A stretch of DNA of 51,089 bases from CAZHOV01 sp964534315 (GTDB lineage Bacteria; Bacteroidota; Bacteroidia; Chitinophagales; Saprospiraceae), in NCBI GenBank assembly GCA_964534315.1, contig CAZHOV010000015.1:1-51089 (forward strand), written 5' to 3'. The notes below the pieces were generated by a model. The model saw only the letters and a list, made by a program, of their open reading frames with translations, was not told the origin of the DNA and ran no database searches. A program made the translations under genes and the position numbers. Below are positions 32,233-39,417 of this stretch, one piece after another; position 1 is the stretch's first letter, and each line of letters begins with the position of its first letter.

Positions 32233-33780
32233 ATGAAATACCTTGTCCGTATCTTCTTGGTGATTTTTGTTGCACAGGTGACAAATGCCCAGAATTCAAA
32301 CAACCTTTCTCCATTTTTTGACCAGACCGATCAGTTTTTGAAAACTTATGTTTCTAATGATCTTGTTCAATATCAAAAATTAAAAAATGAGCAAAAATCT
32401 CTCGTTGATTTGGTGATGCTGATCGAAGAGGCCAACCTAGAGGGAGCGGACGCTCAAACGCTTCAAGCATTTTACATTAATGCATACAATATTTTGGTGA
32501 TTGAGGAGGTCGTTCAGCAGTTTCCTATTAAATCTGTTCAGGATGTGGGTGGTTTTTTCGACAGTAAGAAAAAGCGGGTAGCCGGAAAAAAAATGACACT
32601 CAACCAGTTGGAAAAGAGCTATTTGCTGGATGCTTATGGCGATCCGCGATTTCACTTCGTGTTGGTTTGTGCAGCGGTAGATTGCCCCCCGATTGCCGGT
32701 TTTGCCTATCGGCCGGAATCGCTGGAACAGCAACTCGAAAAACAGACCAGGTCTATTTTAAATGATCCGGGTTTCATTAAGGTAAATGAAAGCGAAGAAA
32801 CAGTTGCCATCTCTCAGATCTTTCAGTGGTATAGCGCAGACTTCGGAGGGAATAAGAAGGAAGCCTTAGCCTATATTAATGGATATAGAGAACAGCCTGT
32901 TCCTGCGTCGTACTCTATTGAATTTTATTCATATGACTGGAAACTCAACGGTATCCTGTTTGCTGCCACCGACGGTACAAGTGAATTGGCTAATAATGCC
33001 GGCAGATATGTGGTTTCAGCTGCTATTCCAAGGGGAAATACAGAAACCAAAATATTCAATAATTTATATACTCAGCGTTTTGGTAGTAACGGCGAACGAA
33101 CAGATCGATCTACCTTTTTTACTACTATTTTTTCCTTTTTGTATGGGGTAAACAACCGGTTTAATGCGGGAGTGGATATCCGCTATCGGCGAGTGTTGAA
33201 CGACCAGTTGCCGAGTTCTGTATTAACGGTTTTTGAGAAGCAGGAGTCTTCGGTATCCAGGGCGGGGATTACTACGATCGGCCCCAAGATCAGATGGGCC
33301 CCCGTGCGGGCCTGGCAGAATTTTTCGGTACAAAGCGCCCTATGGTTGCCTATCGGTGACGATCTTGAGGGTAATGGCGAACGCCCCTTTATTGATTGGA
33401 ACGGAGCCACCTGGTGGACCCAGTTTTTCAATGATTTTTCACTGGGAAATAATTTTTCGCTCTTTACAGAGATTGATTTTATGTGGGAAGATATTGGTAA
33501 CGGGAATAATGGTGCGACCAACCGCATTTCCACTCCTGCAACCGTAATCGTTAGCTATTTCCCCAATCCAAAAACAACCGTCTATGCATTGACCAACTTC
33601 TCGCCCTTCTGGCAGCGGGATTTTGACTATTTTGGCCAGGCCGGGCTGGGGGCTAAATATCAATTCACTCCTAATATTGAGTTAGAGCTGTTGTACACTG
33701 CTTTTACCAATCAATTTTTACAGGAGGTAGGAGGAGATGCAACTACATTCAATATCGGTTTGCGTTTTACCACTCGTTAA
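32233..33780 (+). CDS. DUF547 domain fused to an outer-membrane beta-barrel
   Basis: A 515-aa protein with a signal peptide (cleavage near TNAQ-N). Residues about 25-235 are a DUF547 domain, a papain-like fold family: FYINAYNILVIEEVV, GDPRFHFVLVCAAVDCPP (C146, C151, H141). From about 245 to the end the sequence becomes alternating amphipathic strands ending in a terminal aromatic-rich strand (TTFNIGLRFTTR), the pattern of an outer-membrane beta-barrel. DUF547 proteins are normally about 250 aa and soluble; this fusion is unusual. It is followed after 37 bp by an Omp85-like gene, so a joint surface function is plausible. A TTG-containing leader precedes it; no Shine-Dalgarno. Confidence 0.8.
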   Translation: MKYLVRIFLVIFVAQVTNAQNSNNLSPFFDQTDQFLKTYVSNDLVQYQKLKNEQKSLVDLVMLIEEANLEGADAQTLQAFYINAYNILVIEEVVQQFPIKSVQDVGGFFDSKKKRVAGKKMTLNQLEKSYLLDAYGDPRFHFVLVCAAVDCPPIAGFAYRPESLEQQLEKQTRSILNDPGFIKVNESEETVAISQIFQWYSADFGGNKKEALAYINGYREQPVPASYSIEFYSYDWKLNGILFAATDGTSELANNAGRYVVSAAIPRGNTETKIFNNLYTQRFGSNGERTDRSTFFTTIFSFLYGVNNRFNAGVDIRYRRVLNDQLPSSVLTVFEKQESSVSRAGITTIGPKIRWAPVRAWQNFSVQSALWLPIGDDLEGNGERPFIDWNGATWWTQFFNDFSLGNNFSLFTEIDFMWEDIGNGNNGATNRISTPATVIVSYFPNPKTTVYALTNFSPFWQRDFDYFGQAGLGAKYQFTPNIELELLYTAFTNQFLQEVGGDATTFNIGLRFTTR

Positions 33781-33817
33781 TGCGGGCGAATCCAAAAGGA
33801 TTAATTATTATTGCTAC

Positions 33818-35107
33818 ATGAATGAGGTGCTAAAAATGCTGTTCATCTTTTTTTTTCTGATACCTTTCTTTGCGGCTTTCAAGCTTTCAGCTCAGGAACA
33901 GGAGAACCTGCCGATCAGCGAGATTAAGTTTTCCGGGGTAAAGAAAAATAAGAAAGATTTCTTATTAAAGATCATTAGTTTAAAAGAAGGGGGGCCGCTT
34001 AGTAAAGAAGCGTTGGAAAGGGGAGTCAAGTACTTGAATCAACTTAGTGGCGTGGCGATGGGAGTGGCACGACTAGATACGGTGGACCAGCGTATTGTGG
34101 TCACTTTCGAGGTTCAGGAGGCGATCACCATTTTTCCTATCATTGGTTTTGGGGGAGTGACCAATAATTTTTGGTTTCAGTTGGGAGCCACCGAAAATAA
34201 TCTTTTTGGCCGGGGCCATCAGCTATCGGGGTTTTACATGAACAACGATCGTCGGCACAGTGGGAGTTTCTTCTACCGGGCTCCTTTTATAAATGGAAGT
34301 CGCTGGGGCACTACCCTTAGTTTGGTGCGGTGGGCATCGATAGAGCCCATATTTTTTTCAGCCGAGACGGTGTATTATGATTACACCAATCACAGCGGTG
34401 GAGGTACGGTATTTTATCAATTCCAGAGCAATCATTTTCTGGAAGTTGGAGCCACTTTTTTTGAGGAAATTTTCCAGAAAAATAGCAGACACGATGATGA
34501 GGCTACGGTCGGTCCACAGCGCATTGATCATCCGAAATGGTTATTTAAGCTGGTTCATCATTTGAATGACCTCAACTATCACTTTTTCTATCAGGATGGC
34601 TGGTTTAACAGGTTTCGGTTTGAGACGGTCTACAATACATTTGATGGATCTTGGTTTCACCTTTCGTCAAACGAAACTCGCTTTTTTAAGCGTATAGGTA
34701 ATTGGGGCAATCTGGCTATGCGGCTGAAGGTGGGGCTTTCTACGAATAATGACAGTCCGTTTTCTCCTTTTGTATTGGATAGTTATTTTAATATCCGGGG
34801 CGTTGGCAACCGGATTGACCGGGGCACTGCCACTTTAGTACTCAACTTGGAATATCGTCAAACCGTTTTCGAAACCAACTTGTTTGCAGGGCAGATAGTC
34901 GGGTTTTCGGATTCCGGGACCTGGCGAAAGCCCGGCGGTAGTTTTGGGGATCTGTTGGATGATAGCAATTTCCGGCATTTTGTCGGAGGGGGAATTCGGT
35001 TTATCTACAAGAAAGCCTTTGATGCCATGTTTCGTTTGGATTACGGTATTGATCTCTACGATTTTGATCAGCGGGGATTTGTATTGGGTTTTGGTCAGTA
35101 TTTTTAG
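33818..35107 (+). CDS. Omp85-superfamily protein with one POTRA-like domain
   Basis: The start is ATG at 33818 (or 33836), with a signal peptide ending near LSAQ-E; the longer frame from 33737 overlaps the preceding gene and is rejected. Residues after the signal form one POTRA-like beta-alpha-alpha-beta-beta unit (ISEIKFSGVKKNKKDFLLKI to VDQRIVVTFEVQEA). The rest is a beta-barrel with a candidate lid motif FNIRGVGNRIDRG (VRGF-like) and a terminal strand ending GFVLGFGQYF. At about 430 aa it is much shorter than BamA or TamA. It may assemble or secrete a specific client; the adjacent DUF547-barrel protein is the obvious candidate (inference). Confidence 0.8.
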   Translation: MNEVLKMLFIFFFLIPFFAAFKLSAQEQENLPISEIKFSGVKKNKKDFLLKIISLKEGGPLSKEALERGVKYLNQLSGVAMGVARLDTVDQRIVVTFEVQEAITIFPIIGFGGVTNNFWFQLGATENNLFGRGHQLSGFYMNNDRRHSGSFFYRAPFINGSRWGTTLSLVRWASIEPIFFSAETVYYDYTNHSGGGTVFYQFQSNHFLEVGATFFEEIFQKNSRHDDEATVGPQRIDHPKWLFKLVHHLNDLNYHFFYQDGWFNRFRFETVYNTFDGSWFHLSSNETRFFKRIGNWGNLAMRLKVGLSTNNDSPFSPFVLDSYFNIRGVGNRIDRGTATLVLNLEYRQTVFETNLFAGQIVGFSDSGTWRKPGGSFGDLLDDSNFRHFVGGGIRFIYKKAFDAMFRLDYGIDLYDFDQRGFVLGFGQYF

Positions 35108-35241
35108 TTTTGAATTTTTGAGCTTACCGCTTATATAGAGTTCACAAACTTACCTTAACAATAAGTTATTTTATATATTTACAGTTGAACCGGGTTGATG
35201 GAAATAATCCGGTTTATTTATTTATAATTTAAACGATAATT

Positions 35242-36516
35242 ATGGCAGTAGATGTTTTACTTGGCTTACAGTGGGGCGATGAGGGGAAAGGTAAAGTGGT
35301 GGATTACCTTGCTGAGCATTATGATATGGTGAGCCGTTTTCAGGGCGGGCCCAATGCTGGGCATACGCTTTATTTAGATGGAGAAAAATACGTATTGCAT
35401 ACTATTCCTTCTGGTATTTTTCGCGGGGGTATCCAGAATTTGATTGGGAATGGTGTAGTGATAGATCCTATTACGTTAGCCAAGGAGTTGGAGATGCTTG
35501 AAAAAGCGGGTGTTCCTTATCAAGAGCGATTACTGGTAGCTCGCAAAGCGCATCTTATATTACCTACGCATCGCTATCTCGATGCAGCTTCAGAAGTGGC
35601 TAAGGGAAAAGAAAAGATTGGTTCAACCCTTCGGGGGATAGGGCCTACGTATATGGATAAAACCGGCCGTAACGGTATCCGTGTGGGAGATATTTCACTA
35701 CCTGAATTCGAGGAGGTCTATAACGCATTGAAGGAGAAGCACTTGGGATTGTTAAGGTTGTATCCCGAATTTGAATACGATTTGAAAGAAGAAGAGGCTA
35801 AGTGGTTTGATAGCCTGGAGGTTCTGCGTAAATTAAAGCACGTCAATGGAGAATATGTTGTCAATAAGGCTTTAAGATCCAATAAGCGGGTGTTAGCAGA
35901 AGGGGCCCAAGGCTCTATGTTAGACATTGATTTTGGCACCTATCCGTTCGTTACTTCTTCAAATACCATTACTGCTGGCGTATGTACAGGCCTCGGGGTA
36001 TCACCTTCTTCTATCGGAGAAGTTATCGGTATCACCAAAGCGTACTGTACCAGAGTGGGTAGCGGGCCTTTTCCTACCGAGTTGGAAGATGAGATGGGGG
36101 AACTGCTTCGAAAAGAAGGAAAGGAGTTTGGGGCTACAACAGGACGGCCACGTCGGTGCGGTTGGATCGATCTGCCTCAGCTGAAGTACACGATCATGCT
36201 GAACGGCGTCACGCAATTGATCGTTACCAAGGTGGATGTTTTGAACAACTTTGATCACATTAAATGTGCTACGGCTTATTCTTACCAAGACTATACCGGT
36301 GAAGAATTACCCTATGATCTTGCCCGGGTTCAGGTAGAGCCGAAGTATGAAACCCATTCTGGGTGGCAACAGTCACTAGAGGGAGTTCCTTCTTTTAGCG
36401 ATCTCCCGGAAGCAGCTCAATTATACATCCAGGCACTTGAAAATCAATTGGAAGTACCTGTGAAAATGATTTCTGTGGGTCCTGAAAGAGACCAGATATT
36501 GGTGAAGGGAAAATAG
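35242..36516 (+). CDS. purA: adenylosuccinate synthetase
   Basis: A 424-aa enzyme that makes adenylosuccinate from IMP, aspartate and GTP in AMP synthesis. N-terminal LLGLQWGDEGKGKVVDYL contains the catalytic Asp and the GDEGKGK loop; NAGHTLYLDG, GNGVVIDPITLAKE, STLRGIGPTYMDK, FGATTGRPRRCGWID and the guanine-binding TKVDVLNNFD follow. Length is normal. Its TAG stop (36514-36516) is part of the first AAAATAGG octamer of the array downstream. A TATATTTA at 35174-35181 may be its -7 element. Confidence 0.97.
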   Translation: MAVDVLLGLQWGDEGKGKVVDYLAEHYDMVSRFQGGPNAGHTLYLDGEKYVLHTIPSGIFRGGIQNLIGNGVVIDPITLAKELEMLEKAGVPYQERLLVARKAHLILPTHRYLDAASEVAKGKEKIGSTLRGIGPTYMDKTGRNGIRVGDISLPEFEEVYNALKEKHLGLLRLYPEFEYDLKEEEAKWFDSLEVLRKLKHVNGEYVVNKALRSNKRVLAEGAQGSMLDIDFGTYPFVTSSNTITAGVCTGLGVSPSSIGEVIGITKAYCTRVGSGPFPTELEDEMGELLRKEGKEFGATTGRPRRCGWIDLPQLKYTIMLNGVTQLIVTKVDVLNNFDHIKCATAYSYQDYTGEELPYDLARVQVEPKYETHSGWQQSLEGVPSFSDLPEAAQLYIQALENQLEVPVKMISVGPERDQILVKGK

Positions 36517-36774
36517 GAAAATTGGAAAAAAGGAGAATAGGAAAAAAGGAGGATAGGAGAATTGGAAAAAAGGAGGATAGGAGAATAGGAAAAAAGGAGG
36601 ATAGGAGGATAGGAAAAAAGGAGGATAGGAAAATAAGAAAGTAAGGAAAAAAGGAGGATAGGAGAATTGGAAAAAAGGAGAATAGGAAAATAGGAGGATA
36701 GGAAAAAAGGAAAATAGGAGGATAGGAGAATAGGAGGATAGGAGAATTGGAAAAAAGGAAAAAAGAGACTTAGG
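36502..36774 (+). repeat. octamer tandem array seeded on the purA stop codon
   Basis: More than 30 consecutive 8-nt units of consensus RRAATAGG with variants AAAATAGG, AGGATAGG, AGAATTGG and AAAAAAGG. The TAG stop of purA is inside AAAATAGG at 36510-36517, and the last sense codons (GTGAAGGG...) already fit the period. The array is purine-only on this strand apart from the T in each unit, so its transcript would be almost free of C. No ORF is present. Confidence 0.9.
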
Positions 36775-36890
36775 TTTTAGGAATGGTAGAAGGGTGGCAA
36801 ATTAAGAGTGAAGGTCTGCGACCCTAACAACCAGGCGGCAACGCCCTTGGAAATTTGCGTACCATGCGTTTCTGCCAGATTTCTCCTACA

Positions 36891-37610
36891 CTACGAGACT
36901 TCGCCCCTGGAGGCAGTGACGATGTACTGGTAGTCCAGGGAGGTGTCGTCTGCCTGGATTTGTTGAAATCCGGCTTTTTCCAGTTCCTGTTCAACTTGGC
37001 TGAGGGGAACCCGTATATCTTTGGGGGGGCCGAAGGGGATGTTTTTCATTTTAAAATCAATAATGAGCAATTGAGCATTTTTCGTCATCCCTTCCTGAAG
37101 CGTTTTTAAATAATTGATACGGTCTTCGATGTAGATATAGGTATTAACCATGATAACAATGTCAGCTTCATCTTTTTTTAGGTTGGGATCATTGGGAGGG
37201 CACAGACGCGCTTCCAGTCGGCCTTGCAATTCTTCGGGTAGCCTTTGGGTCATTTTATCCATAAACTGAATAGCTGTCGTGTCGATATCGATCGCCAATA
37301 CCTTTTTAGCTTCTCTAAGGAGTCGGAAAGCAAAGTAGCCGTAGCCTGCACCGATATCGGCCACTACTTTCTTTTCGAGGCTGCCCAGACGATTGATCAC
37401 CATATTGGGTTTTTGCCACATTTCCCGCTCAAAATTGGTCAATAGATTATCGACGGTAGAGGTGGGAACGTTATTTTTAGATTCTTCGGAAGGGGAGATG
37501 ATAAATTCATCCAATTGGTTTCGGGCAGTTTCGGGATCATTGGATTGGCAGCTTCCCAGGAAGAGGGTAAGCAATAAGAAGGAAATGAAAATAGAGGAGA
37601 AGTATTTCAT
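36891..37610 (-). CDS. SAM-dependent methyltransferase-like lipoprotein
   Basis: A 239-aa protein with a lipoprotein signal (MKYFSSIFISFLLLTLFLGS-C). The mature part is a class I methyltransferase fold: VVADIGAGYGYFAFRLL (motif I), VLAIDIDTTAIQFM (motif II) and DIVIMVNTYIYIED (motif IV). S-adenosylmethionine is not normally available outside the cytoplasm, so the combination of export signal and intact SAM motif is odd. Either the N-terminus is a membrane anchor with the domain facing in, or the domain has another role. It stands alone between purA and the PBP4 gene. Confidence 0.8.
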   Translation of the reverse strand: MKYFSSIFISFLLLTLFLGSCQSNDPETARNQLDEFIISPSEESKNNVPTSTVDNLLTNFEREMWQKPNMVINRLGSLEKKVVADIGAGYGYFAFRLLREAKKVLAIDIDTTAIQFMDKMTQRLPEELQGRLEARLCPPNDPNLKKDEADIVIMVNTYIYIEDRINYLKTLQEGMTKNAQLLIIDFKMKNIPFGPPKDIRVPLSQVEQELEKAGFQQIQADDTSLDYQYIVTASRGEVS

Positions 37611-37743
37611 CTGTTTATTTTTTCCGTAACTACAGGATATATGTAGGCAAACTTTTCAATAAAAATACAAGAAACCTTCGAAAAAAGTTTGCTTATTCGA
37701 TCAAGATGCCCTAATCTGATATAAATTTGTAATTTTTTTAACA

Positions 37744-39204
37744 TTACAGGTTGTAAATTGCTAACATTATTTTAGCAATTCTACTTCTGATCGCGCTAGT
37801 TTTTCCTGTGTAGTTATTTGCCATAATGCTAAACGAAACTATTCTGCCGGAAGCTGTTTGGGCATAGCCGGTATAGCTGATCACTCTTGAAATAGAGCCG
37901 CTCTTAGCTCTCAGGTTCCCTTTTGCAGCAGCCGTTCCTTTTAGTAAATTTTTAACAGTGCCTTCCATACCCACTCTGGGAATGGATGCGTAAAAAGAGT
38001 CGGAAATGTTGGGGTCGAGATAAGCTTTTCTCAATATTGAAGCTAATTGATAAGATGTAATGGTGTTTCTGGCAGACAACCCACTGCCGTCCTCCATATT
38101 AAATCCGGCGAGGTCTACGCCCCGGTCTTTCCAAAAATTATAAACAGCACTAGTACTTGCTTTAAAGGAACCTTCTTCCTGAGCTACTCTTCCTATAGTC
38201 TTTAGCAGGCTTTCACAATATAGATTGATACTTTTATAATTTGCTTCTTTAACGATCTCAGACAAAGGGGGGGAAGTAACCGTATAGATCTTTTTTCTAA
38301 GATTGGATAACTGTTTAAAATCCTGATCGCTCAACGGTGGCTGCGTTACTTCAATACCGCAATCTTTCAGCATTTTATCGAGGTGATAGGCTGCAAAATA
38401 GGGAGGACTCGGCAAAGCCCCTTTTATTTTAAACAAAATATTTCCTACCGGTATGGTACCTCTAATATAGCGCAGGTTGGAGTATGGAGCCCCATAGATG
38501 TAAGCGTTATCACCAGTGCCGCGCCCGGCCGAGGTCACCTCATTGACAAATTGAATATTGGGCACTTCGGGAGAAACCGTATGAACGGGTGGCGTTTGCC
38601 CGATACGCGACCGTTGCTGAAAATGGAGATAGTAGAGGTTTTCATGAATATTTAGTCCCCAAGCTCCGGAGGCGTAATAATTGCCCAGGTCGGCCCATTG
38701 CCAGGTATGTCCGTTGACATGAGAATCAAACCAGCTGGCGTCGCCTACTACATGCCCGTCTACTTTTTTGACGGCCTGTTTTAAAACGGCTTGTTGCCAG
38801 TTGTAAAGCAGATCATTTAAGGGCAAACATCCTTCGAGGCGATCTGTCCCGAGTGTCGGATCACCATAACCTTTTATGTAGATATTTCCGTGCAGTGTGC
38901 CGTCGGGATCGATATTCCCGTCGTATTCCAGTTCCGTTTTAAACCGATAGTCGGCTCCAAGTAAACCAATAGCAGTGGCGGTTGTTACCGTCTTTAATGA
39001 AGAGGCAGGTATGAGTGCTTTGTGTTCATTATGCCCGGCAATAAGTTTTCCGGTAGATACATCTAAGACGCTGACGCTCAATATGCCCGAGTTCATCGGT
39101 CCATATTCCGCAAGCGATTGGATACTGGACTGCAGGGAGGATTGGCTGTAGAGCGGAAAAGCAAACAGGAGGATAGACGTTAGAATTGGAATGAGTTTGA
39201 GCAT
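37744..39204 (-). CDS. dacB: D-alanyl-D-alanine carboxypeptidase/endopeptidase (PBP4, S13 family)
   Basis: A 486-aa periplasmic serine peptidase with signal peptide (cleavage near PLYSQ). Penicillin-binding motifs are SSLK (S68, K71 in IPASSLKTVTT), SIN (in YKSINLYCESL) and KSG (in LRAKSGSISRVISYTGY). The insert between the first two motifs, with GDASWFDS and YYASGAWGLNIHENLYYL, is typical of the S13 family. It trims peptide stems or cuts cross-links in peptidoglycan. The third motif is KSG rather than KTG, which is common in this family. Diverges from the FtsX permease gene. Confidence 0.92.
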   Translation of the reverse strand: MLKLIPILTSILLFAFPLYSQSSLQSSIQSLAEYGPMNSGILSVSVLDVSTGKLIAGHNEHKALIPASSLKTVTTATAIGLLGADYRFKTELEYDGNIDPDGTLHGNIYIKGYGDPTLGTDRLEGCLPLNDLLYNWQQAVLKQAVKKVDGHVVGDASWFDSHVNGHTWQWADLGNYYASGAWGLNIHENLYYLHFQQRSRIGQTPPVHTVSPEVPNIQFVNEVTSAGRGTGDNAYIYGAPYSNLRYIRGTIPVGNILFKIKGALPSPPYFAAYHLDKMLKDCGIEVTQPPLSDQDFKQLSNLRKKIYTVTSPPLSEIVKEANYKSINLYCESLLKTIGRVAQEEGSFKASTSAVYNFWKDRGVDLAGFNMEDGSGLSARNTITSYQLASILRKAYLDPNISDSFYASIPRVGMEGTVKNLLKGTAAAKGNLRAKSGSISRVISYTGYAQTASGRIVSFSIMANNYTGKTSAIRSRIAKIMLAIYNL

Positions 39205-39235
39205 AAAGGGTTAATTTTTAGGAACATGGTATTTT

Positions 39236-39375
39236 GACGCCGGAACGCCAGAACGCCGAAACGAATTTACAAATTAGGAAATTAAAAAGGAAATAGAAGA
39301 AGTTTAGGAGGATACTTTATCAGCAGGGGGTAAATAAACTTGAGCGTTAGGGCGTTATGGCGTTAAAGCGTTACC
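39236..39375. repeat. paired inverted octamer arrays in a divergent promoter region
   Basis: Three ACGCCRRA-type units at 39236-39264 (cores CGCCGGAA, CGCCAGAA, CGCCGAAA) and four GCGTTANN units at 39343-39374 (GCGTTAGG, GCGTTATG, GCGTTAAA, GCGTTACC) have the same 8-nt period and opposite orientation. They flank about 78 bp between the divergent dacB and permease genes. The transcripts could fold the two arrays together. Confidence 0.7.
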
Positions 39376-39417
39376 CTATACTTCCACTATTATTCTTACG
39401 CTTACAACAAAGAATCT

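Noticed and set aside
33737..33817. Extension of the Omp85-like gene upstream into the DUF547-barrel gene
   Set aside because: It overlaps the preceding coding region and the signal peptide begins only at or after 33818.
36775..36890. Possible gene remnant between the purA array and the methyltransferase gene
   Set aside because: Only short frames on both strands and no recognisable protein motif.
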